A stretch of 64,000 bases of DNA from Streptomyces leeuwenhoekii (GTDB lineage Bacteria > Actinomycetota > Actinomycetes > Streptomycetales > Streptomycetaceae), in assembly GCF_001013905.1 (NCBI RefSeq), contig NZ_LN831790.1, positions 992,001 through 1,056,000 of the forward strand, written 5' to 3'. The notes under the pieces were generated by a model. The model saw only the letters and a program-made list of their open reading frames with translations, searched no databases and was not told the DNA's origin. Shown piece after piece: positions 1-7,957 of the stretch (positions are counted from its first letter, which is position 1; the number at the start of each line of letters is the position of its first letter). The position numbers and the translations under genes are program-made.

Positions 1-366
1 GCCGCGGTTCCCGCCGAACGCGCCGGTTCCGCGGCGGCGATCGCCGAAACCAGCAACGAGATCGGCAACGCCCTCGGCATCGCCCTCCTCGGGTCGCTGG
101 CCGCGGTGTTGTTCAGGCTCCAGGGGCCGGGGCTCGCCGGCACCCTCGGCGAAACGCTCCGCATCCCGGGCCTGGCCCCCGAGGTGATCGGCGACGCCAA
201 GTCCGCCTTCGTCACCGGTCTGCACGCCGCCGCCCTCGCCGCGGCTCTCCTCCACTGCGCGCTGGCCGTCCTGGCGCTGCGCTGGATACCGAGGGAACCG
301 TCCGGTACGGGCGGCACCGGCGCGGAGCCGCTCACCGGGGCCGGCGAAGCAAGCGGCGTGCGCTGA
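1..366 (+). CDS. MFS multidrug transporter, DHA2 family (C-terminal end only)
   Basis: The window opens inside a reading frame with no start. The first residues contain a GSAAAIAETSNEIGNALGIA stretch, characteristic of the late transmembrane helices of QacA/SmvA-type 14-helix drug:proton antiporters. Two hydrophobic helices follow (residues about 22-40 and 68-95), separated by a loop, and a short polar tail. The protein would export small amphipathic drugs across the cytoplasmic membrane. The 5' part lies outside the window, so substrate and regulator cannot be judged. The family call is firm; the specific substrate is unknown. Confidence 0.85.
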   Translation, partial: AAVPAERAGSAAAIAETSNEIGNALGIALLGSLAAVLFRLQGPGLAGTLGETLRIPGLAPEVIGDAKSAFVTGLHAAALAAALLHCALAVLALRWIPREPSGTGGTGAEPLTGAGEASGVR

Positions 367-501
367 ACCCGGCCGGGGACGCGAGCGGCTGCCCGTAGCC
401 GAGGGGCCGTCCGGCACGCTCCGAACGGCCCCTCGAGCGGCGACTGTCACCCGGTTCTCCCCGGGCCGCCGTCCGCTTCCCCGGCTCCGATCGGACGGAT
501 C

Positions 502-891
502 TCAGGCCGCGGCCCGGCGCGCGTACACCTCTATCTCGATCTTCATACGGGGGTCGGCGAGCCCGCACACCAGCATGGTGGCGGCCGGCCGCACCTCCCC
601 GAAGGCGCGGCGCAGCACGGGCCAGCAGGGCTCGAAGTCCTCTCGCTCGGGCAGCAGATACCGCACCCGCACCACATCGGCGAAGGTGCACCCCGCCTCG
701 GCCAGCGCGGCCTCGATGTTGCGCAGGCACTGCGCGGCCTGCTCCACCACGTCGTCCGAGATCGTCATGGTGGCGTAGTCGAACCCGGTCGTCCCGGACA
801 CATGCACCCAATCGCCGTCGACCACGGCGCGGGCGTACCCGATCTGCTCCTCGAAGGTCGAGCCGCTGAGGATGGCGCGTCGTTCTGTCAT
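502..891 (-). CDS. RidA family enamine/imine deaminase-like protein
   Basis: This 129-residue protein has the size and pattern of RidA/YjgF/UK114 proteins: an N-terminal YARAV-DGDWVHVSGTTG strand pair, a central helix with the C-LRNIEAALAEAG pattern, and a C-terminal RPAATMLVCGLADPRMKIEIE block whose arginine corresponds to the substrate-binding Arg of RidA. RidA enzymes hydrolyse reactive enamines and imines from PLP enzymes in the cytosol. I chose the ATG at 891 because the GTG nine bases upstream adds only three residues; neither has a strong ribosome-binding site. It looks monocistronic. Some family members lack deaminase activity, so the precise role is uncertain. Confidence 0.85.
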   Translation of the reverse strand: MTERRAILSGSTFEEQIGYARAVVDGDWVHVSGTTGFDYATMTISDDVVEQAAQCLRNIEAALAEAGCTFADVVRVRYLLPEREDFEPCWPVLRRAFGEVRPAATMLVCGLADPRMKIEIEVYARRAAA

Positions 892-983
892 ACGCGGCAC
901 GCTAAGTGACCAGCATGGCTACGGTCTCATACGGCCGCGGACATGGCCGGATATCGCCCCTGACGCCCCTGGGCGCATCGGCG

Positions 984-1360
984 TCAGCGCGGGCCGTCCC
1001 GCCTCTCCCGCTCGGCCTCGTCCGGCACCTCTCCGACGTGGAACGCCGCTGGTTCCGGGCCGTGCTCGCCGGGCACGACGTGGAACTGCGCTTCTCCTCC
1101 ACGGACGTTCCCGGCGGTGACTTCGACGGTGCCGGGCCCGAGCCCGGGGTCGTCGCGGAGTCCTGGGCGGCCTGGCGCGCAGAAGTCGCCTTCGCGGAAG
1201 CGTTCGTCGTCAAGGCTCCACATCTCGTCGTCGAGGGCCGCGACGCCTGGCGAGGCACGGTCTCCCTGCGCTGGGTACTCCTTCACATGATCGAGGAGTA
1301 CGCCCGCCACAACGGGCACGCCGACCTGATCCGCGAACGGATCGACGGCGCGGTCGGGGT
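984..1360 (+). pseudogene. DinB/DUF664-type (mycothiol-dependent) protein, N-terminally truncated
   Basis: The frame here reads LGLVRHLSDVERRWFRAVLAG, then a long middle and LRWVLLHMIEEYARHNGHAD, which are the two hallmark helices of the DinB/DUF664 four-helix bundle. The histidines RHL and ARHNGHAD would bind the metal. Family members are about 165-175 residues and start with a helix containing FLDWHR; that first roughly 45-residue part is absent here and upstream sequence is unrelated. The open frame also runs past the normal C-terminus (about position 1355) without a stop, into arginine-rich nonsense. The first-helix histidine ligand is therefore missing, and I read this as a decayed gene. 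Confidence 0.6.
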
Positions 1361-1513
1361 GTGGCCCCGGCGGCTGCGCCGGACACGGGCGGGGTGTCGG
1401 CGATGGCGACGAAGCAGGTCGTTCCGCGATACCGGGGGTGTCCCGTGTCCAAGGGCGGGATCTCCATGGTGGTCGCGTCTCGGCGCTCATGCCGCACTGT
1501 GTAGGTTCTGCGC

Positions 1514-1819
1514 ATGATCGCTGAAGAAGCCGTGGAGCTGTTGTTCGATGATGTGTGCCGGACACTGGCCCGCGCGGGGTTCGACATCGCGTCGGTGAAC
1601 GTTGACGAAGGGACGGGACTGAGAGTCCGGCGGGAGCCGGGCGCGGTGATAGTGGGATGGATGCCAGGGCAGGAACTGGACCCCGCTGGGCGGCGGGACG
1701 CGGAGTACGAGGGCATCCGCGGCGCTCTGCGTAAGGCTCTGTGGGAGATCCTCACGCAGGCCGGTTACGCGGTGCGGATCGACCGGCCCAGTGGCGAGGT
1801 GCGAGTGACACCGACCTGA
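1514..1819 (+). CDS. Small conserved-looking hypothetical protein
   Basis: A 101-residue acidic, soluble ORF starting with ATG, of balanced composition (helical N-terminus AVELLFDDVCRTLARAGFD, then alternating strand-like segments ending VRIDRPSGEVRVTP). Its codon use shows the strong GC third-position bias of real Streptomyces genes. No motif lets me assign a family. It overlaps the junk 3' extension of the decayed DinB frame by four bases, which probably means nothing. It has no signal peptide or membrane helix and is probably cytosolic. Function unknown. Confidence 0.6.
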   Translation: MIAEEAVELLFDDVCRTLARAGFDIASVNVDEGTGLRVRREPGAVIVGWMPGQELDPAGRRDAEYEGIRGALRKALWEILTQAGYAVRIDRPSGEVRVTPT

Positions 1820-2029
1820 GCCGGTCCCTCCGGCCTTCGATCTCGGAGCGATCCCCCGAGACCGGGGGCCTGCCCGGCGGTATCCCGGCAGGCCCGCAGC
1901 TCATCAGGCCGGTCACGGCGGCGCGGAACGCCGGAGCGCCGGTCGCACGGGGTTCGGCCGTCGACACCGAGTCCCAGGCATCCGGCGGCCCGCACCACGA
2001 CGGACGCTGTCCCGCTGTACGTCACGTGC

Positions 2030-2341
2030 TCAACAGGTGACCGTTCGGTCGTAGGTGCCGAAGACGCCCTCGTAGATGAACAGCCTGCTCGTCCCGTGCG
2101 CCATCGTGTAGCACGGGCTGTCGCCACCGTTGTTCACGATCACCTTCACCCGCATCGTCCTGCCGCAGTTGTTGGTGAGGTGCACGTCGAAGCCCTCGGG
2201 CGTGCCGGTCACATACCGGCCGATGCACGAAGGCGCGGTACCGGCCGCCGCGGCATGAGCGGCCGGCGCGGAGACGGCGAGGCTGCCGCCGATCACTGCT
2301 GCCGTGACGGCGGCCATGACGAGTTTCCCGCGAGAAGGCAT
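2030..2341 (-). CDS. Secreted tendamistat-like (alpha-amylase-inhibitor fold) protein lacking the WRY triplet
   Basis: This 103-residue protein has a Sec signal peptide (MPSRGK, a hydrophobic core, APAAHAA cleavage region near residue 31) and a mature chain of about 70 residues with exactly four cysteines. The order matches tendamistat-type Streptomyces inhibitors: APSC near the mature N-terminus, NNCGRTMRVKV, PCY and a C-terminal TVTC. The second-to-third cysteine spacing is 17 residues, as I recall for tendamistat. The inhibitory Trp-Arg-Tyr triplet expected between Cys1 and Cys2 is absent (that loop reads GRYVTGTPEGFDV). I chose the ATG at 2341 over one 30 bases upstream because a GGGG-type ribosome site precedes it and the signal peptide then begins properly. 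It is probably extracellular and disulfide-bonded; the target is unknown. Confidence 0.65.
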   Translation of the reverse strand: MPSRGKLVMAAVTAAVIGGSLAVSAPAAHAAAAGTAPSCIGRYVTGTPEGFDVHLTNNCGRTMRVKVIVNNGGDSPCYTMAHGTSRLFIYEGVFGTYDRTVTC

Positions 2342-2705
2342 GAGGTTCCCCCTGAGCCCGACGAGTGACACTTCCCGTTCACGGCTAGCATGCCTGCATG
2401 AGCATGCTATATAGGCTCTTGTGACAAGAAGACCGACATTTATCGGTTATGGCCACGGGATAGCCAAAAGTTCTGCGAATCGCGCTGCCAGATGACCGCC
2501 TTGTCCTTTCGTGGCGGCGGCCCGTCGTGGATACGTCCTGACGGCCACCCTACTGCGCGTCGCTTCACTCCCTTCGCTCGTTCCGCTCCCTCCCCTCCCT
2601 GCGACCGCACGGCAGTGCAGCGGCACACGGGGCTGCCCTTTCATCAGTCAACATCGCGCCCTACGCGACCAGCTGAGCAGTGAAGCCCCCTGCTAGTGTG
2701 ACGCG
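2342..2705. other. Intergenic region, no gene seen
   Basis: This stretch lies between the secreted protein gene and the VOC gene. It contains an AT-richer patch (about 2385-2450) with two copies of AGCATGC and a TATATAG run that may be the promoter of the leftward secreted-protein gene. Short ORFs on both strands here are low-complexity and unsupported. I see no RNA or terminator. Confidence 0.4.
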
Positions 2706-3140
2706 ATGACATCCGTCAAACCGGTCCAAGTCACCTTCGACTGCGCGGATCCCGAGCGCGTCGCTCGTTTCTGGTGCGAGGTGTTGGGCTACGTCGTACC
2801 GCCTCCGCCGGAGGGGTTCGCCACTTGGGACGATTACAACCGCTCGCTGCCGCCTGAGGACCAGGGTTCGTGGTTCGCATGCGTTGATCCCTCAGGTGTG
2901 GGCCCGCGACTGTATTTCCAGCGCGTTCCCGAGGGCAAGGTCGCCAAGAACCGGGTCCATCTCGACGTGCGGGTCGGCACCGGACTCGTGGGTGAGGAGC
3001 GCCTTGCCACGCTCCAGGCCGAATGCGCACGACTGGTCGCGCTCGGGGCGGTATGCGTACAAGTGCTGCTTGCCGATGAGGAAAACGAGTCGTGCATCGT
3101 GATGCAGGACATCGAGGGCAACGAATTCTGTCTCGACTGA
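2706..3140 (+). CDS. VOC family glyoxalase-like protein
   Basis: A 144-residue single-chain vicinal-oxygen-chelate protein. Residues 6-30 give the opening strand and FWCEVLGY helix of the first beta-alpha-beta-beta-beta module. Residues about 80-144 give the second module (NRVHLDVRVG ... IVMQDIEGNEFCLD), the usual Glyoxalase_6 pattern of uncharacterised actinobacterial members. The histidine in NRVHLDV and the glutamate in EGNEFCL are at the positions that bind a divalent metal in active VOC enzymes. Such proteins act as lyases, dioxygenases or drug-binding resistance proteins; nothing nearby fixes the role. No clear ribosome-binding site precedes the ATG. Confidence 0.8.
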   Translation: MTSVKPVQVTFDCADPERVARFWCEVLGYVVPPPPEGFATWDDYNRSLPPEDQGSWFACVDPSGVGPRLYFQRVPEGKVAKNRVHLDVRVGTGLVGEERLATLQAECARLVALGAVCVQVLLADEENESCIVMQDIEGNEFCLD

Positions 3141-3155
3141 GTGCCGGGGCAGTCC

Positions 3156-3635
3156 CTAACGGGCCCACTCTCGCTCGAGAATGGCGTGGACGACGGAGTC
3201 ACGCCATCGCCCTCCTTTGAGAACGTGCTCTCGAATGGTGCCCTCCTCGACCATGCCCGCAGACGCCATGGTCTTCGCCGAGGCCACGTTGAGTGGCGAG
3301 CGCGCTCCCCAGACCCGGTGAAGACCCAAGTCTTCGAAGCCCAGGGCGAGAAGGAGACGGACGGTCTCAAGCCCGTAGCCGGCGCCCCAGGTGTCCGGGC
3401 GCAGCGCGAAACCGAACGTGGCCGCGCGCTGCTGGTGCGGGTCCATAGCGATCCGCCCGGACCCGATCAATTCGCCCGTGCCCCGGTCGACGACCGCGAG
3501 TGCGTACTCCGCGCGAGGTTCGTCGACGGCCGAGACGACGGCCCCAGCCACGAATTGGGCGACTTGGTCACGAGTACGCGGCTCGAACGAGAGCGCCAGG
3601 GCGAGCACGGCCCGCACGGGACCGGTTCGATCAAT
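3156..3635 (-). pseudogene. GNAT N-acetyltransferase (RimJ/RimL type), N-terminus missing
   Basis: The C-terminal about 130 codons encode a good RimJ/RimL-like GNAT core: YALAVVDRGTGELIGSGRI (beta 2-4), then FGFALRPDTWGAGYGLETV, where RPDTWGAGYG is the acetyl-CoA phosphate-binding motif A, and NVASAKTMASAGMVEEG (motif B). The first strand and helix that carry an ERLxLRP motif in relatives are missing. Upstream in this frame the sequence turns into arginine/proline nonsense and a different gene relic. There is no plausible start codon within the domain edge. I read it as a 5'-truncated gene; if translated from an unseen start it would lack strand beta 1. Confidence 0.6.
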
Positions 3636-3783
3636 CTTCGTTGGGCCGCCACAGCCAGCGCAGAGCGTCCGGCAGCAGGACGCCGCCGTGGTTGGGGCTG
3701 TGTCCGCCGTCTCCCAGTCCAGACGCTGCGCCTCGGAGCCTCTGCGGAAAAGGCGGTCGGCCCCCGTCGTGCCGGGCATCTGA
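3631..3783 (-). pseudogene. Esterase-like (alpha/beta hydrolase) C-terminal fragment
   Basis: In the third minus-strand frame, ending at a TGA at 3631-3633, the translation reads GDGGHSPNHGGVLLPDALRWLWRP. A Gly-Gly-His followed by a closing helix LPDALRWLW is typical of the catalytic-histidine end of enterochelin-esterase-like hydrolases. Only this last segment of about 45 codons can be followed; sequence further upstream (3790-3925) is not recognisable. The fragment abuts the truncated GNAT gene, so both ends of a deletion may meet here. Family call is tentative because it rests on one short motif. Confidence 0.4.
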
Positions 3784-3927
3784 AGGCCCCTGTATCTGCC
3801 GCCGATCCGGTCCTGCAGCGCTCGAGGAACTCCCACCTCGCCCGGCCCGCGACCCGGGGTACGTCCCGCAGTCGGCCGGCCTCGCAGCGGCGGTCGCCGA
3901 GGCGTCCTGCCCGCGGCCCGAGGGTGG

Positions 3928-4662
3928 TCAAGTAGCGCTGTCCGAGGTCCTTTCGGGGTTGGTGTGGAGGATCTCGCGGGCCTGGTCCGCCGCGCGGGCG
4001 ATGCTCTCGGAGACGAAGTCGACGAAGCGGGCGATGTTCTCCAGGCGGGCGGCGGCCGGGGTGCCGGGGCCGAGGATGCCGACGCCCTGCCGGGCGACTT
4101 CGCCGAGGTGTGCGGTGGACCGGGCGCCGGCCATCGTGGATTGGTACAGGACGTCGTCGTCGACGACATAGCGTTCGCGGCGCCGCTCGTCGCGTTCCCG
4201 GCGGATGAGGCCCTGACCTTCGAGGAACGTGACAGCTTTCGAGACGGACGCCGGGCTGACCTGGAGGCGCCCGGTCAGTTCGGAGGCGGTGAGGCTGCCG
4301 GAGTCGGTGGTGTAGAGGCTGGCCAGCACCCGGGCCGTCATCTTGGGCAGGCCCGACTGCATGAAGACGGTGGTGAACGTCTCCTCGTACTCGCGTACGG
4401 CCTCGGCATCGCGTCCGTGAGCCTGCGGGGGCGTGTTGGGCTCGCGGGGCGCGGCCTTCTTGCGGCGGTGGGCGCGGCGCTCGGCGGCACGGTGAGCGAG
4501 GTCGGCGCGGTAGGAGGTGGGGCCGCCGTTGCGCATGACCTCGCGCGTGACGGTCGAGGTCGGGCGGTCGAGGCGTCTGGCGATATCCGCGTAGGCGAGG
4601 CCGTCAGCCAGTCCCAGCGCGATCTGCTGGCGTTCCTGCTGGGTGAGTCTGCCTCCCGGCAT
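3928..4662 (-). CDS. GbsR/MarR-type regulator with an IS30-transposase-like N-terminal HTH
   Basis: A 244-residue cytosolic transcription factor with two DNA-binding modules. Residues 4-45 (LTQQERQQIALGLADGLAYA, DIARRLDRPTSTVTREVMRN) are a HTH_38 domain as found at the N-terminus of IS30-family transposases. A charged linker (residues 55-85) leads to a MarR/GbsR winged helix at residues 90-170 (MTARVLASLYTTDSGSLTAS, ELTGRLQVSPASVSKAVTFL, EGQGLIRRERDERRRERYVV). The C-terminal helices would dimerise. The gene stands alone, reading away from an AT-richer region (4690-4860) that may hold its promoter and operator. Known relatives are uncharacterised as far as I recall, so the effector is unknown. 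Confidence 0.8.
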   Translation of the reverse strand: MPGGRLTQQERQQIALGLADGLAYADIARRLDRPTSTVTREVMRNGGPTSYRADLAHRAAERRAHRRKKAAPREPNTPPQAHGRDAEAVREYEETFTTVFMQSGLPKMTARVLASLYTTDSGSLTASELTGRLQVSPASVSKAVTFLEGQGLIRRERDERRRERYVVDDDVLYQSTMAGARSTAHLGEVARQGVGILGPGTPAAARLENIARFVDFVSESIARAADQAREILHTNPERTSDSAT

Positions 4663-5010
4663 GGCGGTCTCCTTCGGTGGCCGTGGTGTTGTACACCATA
4701 GCCTTCACGTCCGATCCATTGCAACGAACAGCCCACCCAGAACGTTGCCTTCAATTCAGAAGCGCTGCAATGATTTACGCCCGCCCGCCTGCACTTATGG
4801 CGAATGTACGCAACGAATGCATTTCCAAGCGAATGAAGGCAACGTAGCGTTTCGGTTGCCAGAAACAACTGCGGGGGCGCTGCCGGCCCGGTCGTCCACG
4901 CGACCACGGCCTACTGCGACATCGGCGTCCGTGGCCGTACGAGGGGACATCCCGCGGCGAGGCCGCCCGTCAGTCGAATCTCGTCACAGTTCTGAGGGAG
5001 CAACACCACC

Positions 5011-5163
5011 ATGTCCCTCACTCTCACCGACCAGGACCGCCCGGAACTGCGGAGGGCCATCGAGGAGATGGTCGAGTTCACCGGCGAGTACTACGACAAC
5101 GGGACGTGCAGGACACGAGCGGAAACGGCGGCACCGTCATCACCCACAACGGCTCGTCAAGGA
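5011..5163 (+). pseudogene. Short ORF start, probably a gene remnant
   Basis: After a GGGAGCAACACCACC leader an ATG opens a plausible acidic protein start (MSLTLTDQDRPELRRAIEEM, then VEFTGEYYDNG). The coding character ends after about 33 codons and the frame continues as arginine-rich nonsense. A shifted frame carries DTSGNGGTVITHNGSS for a short distance, which suggests at least one frameshift. I do not recognise the family. It lies upstream of the integrase-tail-like relic and faces the GbsR-type gene. Confidence 0.25.
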
Positions 5164-5200
5164 GGTGTTCGGCGGCGGGCAGGCGGGACCGAGTCGGCAG

Positions 5201-5254
5201 AGCCACTGGACCCCACACGATCAGAGCCGGTTCGGACGGCTCCGAAACCGCGCC
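5201..5254 (+). pseudogene. Relic resembling the integrase 3' tail next to the tRNA-Pro genes
   Basis: The plus-strand translation SHWTPHDQSRFGRLRNRA resembles the relic tail beside the tRNA-Pro at 21,851 (VPNWSPKRSRAGFGWLRNRP). At DNA level the shared part is an imperfect hairpin around GGTTCGGA-cggc-TCCGAAACC. No tRNA follows here. I interpret it as a detached copy of the tRNA 3'-flank/integrase tail, from visual similarity over about 40 bases only. Confidence 0.35.
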
Positions 5255-5475
5255 TCCAGGGCCGCCGCCGGGTCAAGAGGCCGGATCGCCAGAACCTGAC
5301 GTGGCGTGAGACCGCGGGCTCCGCCCCAGAGTTCTCGGATGGTGTCCTGCCGTTGCCCGGAATCACTATGCCTTTTCAGCGTTGCCGCTCCATGGTGGTG
5401 GGGACGGCCGCGGGGATCCCAGTCGCTCGGTGCTTGGTCCTCGCCCGTGGGTTCCCGGCTTATCAGGGGCGCTCC

Positions 5476-6927
5476 TCAGGGGCCGGTGGGACTCCCTGCC
5501 CACACCGTGGGGGTTCGGCCCGACCAGGGACTTGCCTGTTCGAGTTGTCCGGCGAGGCGGAAGAGGCGGCCTTCGAGTCCGTATCCGGCGGCGAACTGCA
5601 TACCGATCGGGAGCCCCGTCTCGGCGTCGGCCGTCACGGGCACGGACATGGCGGGCACGCCCGCCACGTTGAACGCCATGGTGAACGGTGAGCGGTCGTT
5701 GAGGCAGTCGATCCAGCCGAGGCCGTCCAGTGCCTCTGCGCCCTCGGCATAGGTGCCCAGGGGCACGGGCAGTTCCGGCAGGGTCGGGGTGAGCAGCGTG
5801 TCGTGGGCGTCGAAGCACCGTGCCAGGCTTCGAGCGACCCGGTTCCGGATCGTGAGGGCGGCGACGAACTGGGGGCCGCTGACCCGCCGTCCGTAGTGGT
5901 AGCCCGCAAGAGTGAGCGGCTCGAGGGTGGAGGAGTCGACGGGCCGGTCGAAGGCCGCAGCCAGTTCGTCGACCTGGGCCGTCAGATTCGCCGCCATCAG
6001 ACGGGCGTTGGCCAGGACGAACTCCTCCCAGTCTGCCCCGAGACCGACCTCGGCCTCCTCCACCCGGTGGCCGAGGGATTCGAGCAGACGCACGGTGCGA
6101 GAGAGCGCGTCGGCTACGGGCGGGGTGGTGCGGCGTCCGCCCCACGCCTGGGTGAGGACACCGATCCGCAGCGGGCCTGGGGGCCGGGTGACTTCCTGTG
6201 CGTACGGCCGGGACGGCTGCTGGGCGAAGTAGGGGTCGCCCGGTTCCGGGCCACGGATCTGGTCGAGCAGCGCCGCACTGTCGCGTACCGTGCGGCTGAC
6301 GCTGCCGTGCACGGCCAGGCCGTTGAAGACCTCGTCGACGCCGGGGCCCATCGAGACCCTGCCACGGGTGGGCTTCAGTCCGAAGAGGCCGTTGTAGGCA
6401 GCGGGGATGCGCAGCGAGCCGGCGGCGTCGGTGGCGTGTGCGATCGGGACCACACCGGCAGCGACAGCCGCGCCCGCGCCCCCGCTGGATCCGCCCGCGC
6501 TCCGCTCCAGGTTCCACGGGTTGCGGGTCGCGCCGTACAGCAGTGGTTCCGTCGTGATGCTGTAGGCCATCTCCGGTGTCGCGGTCCGCCCGAACGTCAC
6601 GAGGCCGGCGCGGCGGAAGCGCAGCATCAGGGAGGAGTCGGCTGCGGCGACGTTGCCGAGTGCGAGACGGCTGCCCAGCTCCATCCGCCTCCCGGCCATG
6701 GAGACCGCGATGTCCTTGATCAGGAAAGGGACCCCGGCCAGCGGTGTGCCGCCGGGGCTGGGCGCGTCGTCGGCCGGCCATGTCTCCACGATGGCGTTGA
6801 TCTGCGGATTGACCGCCTGCGCGGCCTCGCGTGCGGCTGTTTCCACCTCGGCGGGGGTCACCTCGCCTTTGGCCACCAGCTCCGCGAGCCCGACCGCGTC
6901 GAAGCTCACGTACTCGGAGATTTTCAC
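5476..6927 (-). CDS. Amidase (amidase-signature family)
   Basis: A 483-residue amidase-signature enzyme that hydrolyses a carboxamide to acid and ammonia. The Ser-cisSer-Lys machinery is visible: Lys in [12 protein letters not shown] (about residue 70), the glycine/serine-rich signature [17 protein letters not shown] (about 140-156), and the nucleophile serine in [21 protein letters not shown]. The C-terminal [19 protein letters not shown] motif completes the fold. I chose the GTG at 6927, which has a GGGAG site in front; an ATG at 6978 lies inside a 36-bp palindrome and would place the operator in the coding region. The divergent TetR gene is the obvious regulator. No export signal, so cytosolic. 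Confidence 0.9.
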   Translation of the reverse strand: MKISEYVSFDAVGLAELVAKGEVTPAEVETAAREAAQAVNPQINAIVETWPADDAPSPGGTPLAGVPFLIKDIAVSMAGRRMELGSRLALGNVAAADSSLMLRFRRAGLVTFGRTATPEMAYSITTEPLLYGATRNPWNLERSAGGSSGGAGAAVAAGVVPIAHATDAAGSLRIPAAYNGLFGLKPTRGRVSMGPGVDEVFNGLAVHGSVSRTVRDSAALLDQIRGPEPGDPYFAQQPSRPYAQEVTRPPGPLRIGVLTQAWGGRRTTPPVADALSRTVRLLESLGHRVEEAEVGLGADWEEFVLANARLMAANLTAQVDELAAAFDRPVDSSTLEPLTLAGYHYGRRVSGPQFVAALTIRNRVARSLARCFDAHDTLLTPTLPELPVPLGTYAEGAEALDGLGWIDCLNDRSPFTMAFNVAGVPAMSVPVTADAETGLPIGMQFAAGYGLEGRLFRLAGQLEQASPWSGRTPTVWAGSPTGP

Positions 6928-6949
6928 CGTCACTCCCAGCAGACAGAAC

Positions 6950-6985
6950 GATACCGTTGGGTCTCTAATGAGACCCAACGGTATC
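6950..6985. promoter_or_regulatory. 36-bp perfect palindrome, TetR operator candidate
   Basis: Arms GATACCGTTGGGTCTC (6950-6965) and GAGACCCAACGGTATC (6970-6985) are perfect reverse complements over 16 bp around a 4-base TAAT spacer. The element lies in the short gap between the leftward amidase start and the rightward TetR start, where a self-regulating TetR protein normally binds. It probably overlaps both promoters. Binding by the adjacent TetR is inference. Confidence 0.8.
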
Positions 6986-7054
6986 GCATGGAACGGACTG
7001 GTACCGTAGCGGTGGGTGTGGGGCCCACACCGGACCGGACGTCACGGAGAAGTC

Positions 7055-7693
7055 ATGGCATCGACCGCCAGAAGGCCGAGCAGGGTGGCGAAACTGCCGC
7101 CTCGTGAGCGCATCCTCGATGCGGCGGAAGAGCTCTTCCAGAGCGAGGGGATCCAGCGGGTCAGCGTCCAGGCGATCGCCGAGCGGGCCGAGACCACCAA
7201 AATGGCGATCTACCGGCACTTCGAAACCAAGGACGCGCTGGTCGCCGAGTGGCTGCGGATCGTCGCCGCCGACTACCAGGCGGCCTTCGACCGGGCCGAG
7301 GCCGAACACCCCGGCCGACCCAGGGAGCAGATCCTTGCCCTGGCCCGCTTCATCGCCGAGGGATTGCCGGCGATCTCGCACCGGGGCTGCCCGTTCATCA
7401 ACTCCCTCGCCGAGCTGCCCGACCGCTCCCATCCCGCACGGCAAGTGATCGAGAAGCACAAGGCCCACCAGACCCGCAGGCTGGTCGGCATGTGCGCCGG
7501 GGCCGGGCTGCCCGACCCCGAGCAGGCCGCGGCCGAGATCACCTTCGTGCTCGAAGGCGCGCAGGTCAGCACGCAGAACGGAAGCATCGAGCAGGCGGGG
7601 AATCGGCTGATGAGGACCGTCGAGGGGCTCCTGGATCGGCACCGCTCCCGTTGCGGCAGCCCTGACGGGCCACCACAACGGTCTGCGCGCTGA
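7055..7693 (+). CDS. TetR/AcrR family transcriptional regulator
   Basis: A 212-residue regulator. Residues 16-62 form the TetR DNA-binding domain (ERILDAAEELFQSEGIQRVS, VQAIAERAETTKMAIYRHFE, TKDALVAEWL). The remainder is the variable helical ligand domain, with GCPFINSLAEL in the position seen in many TetR_C proteins. I chose the ATG at 7055, preceded by GGAGA, over a start 39 bases upstream. It is divergent from the amidase across a perfect 36-bp palindrome and probably represses both genes until a ligand (perhaps the amidase substrate) binds. Confidence 0.9.
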   Translation: MASTARRPSRVAKLPPRERILDAAEELFQSEGIQRVSVQAIAERAETTKMAIYRHFETKDALVAEWLRIVAADYQAAFDRAEAEHPGRPREQILALARFIAEGLPAISHRGCPFINSLAELPDRSHPARQVIEKHKAHQTRRLVGMCAGAGLPDPEQAAAEITFVLEGAQVSTQNGSIEQAGNRLMRTVEGLLDRHRSRCGSPDGPPQRSAR

Positions 7694-7957
7694 GCACGGC
7701 AGCCATCGCGGGGCGACGTGGTTGCCAAGCTCGGCTCACTGGACCCAGAACCCTGACCTTTCGGTAGAACTCGACATCGAGTTCACACAGGCGCCCACGC
7801 CGCATGAGCCCCACCGCACCGAGCCGTGGCTCTGAGCCCTGTGCGCGATCTCGCGGGCTTCGCTGCCTGCCCGCGAGTCCGCCTGGCGGTCCGGTCAGCA
7901 GCATCGCCCAGGCCGCTGATGCGTGGCACGTTTCGCTCGTATTCCGTTCCGCCCCGA

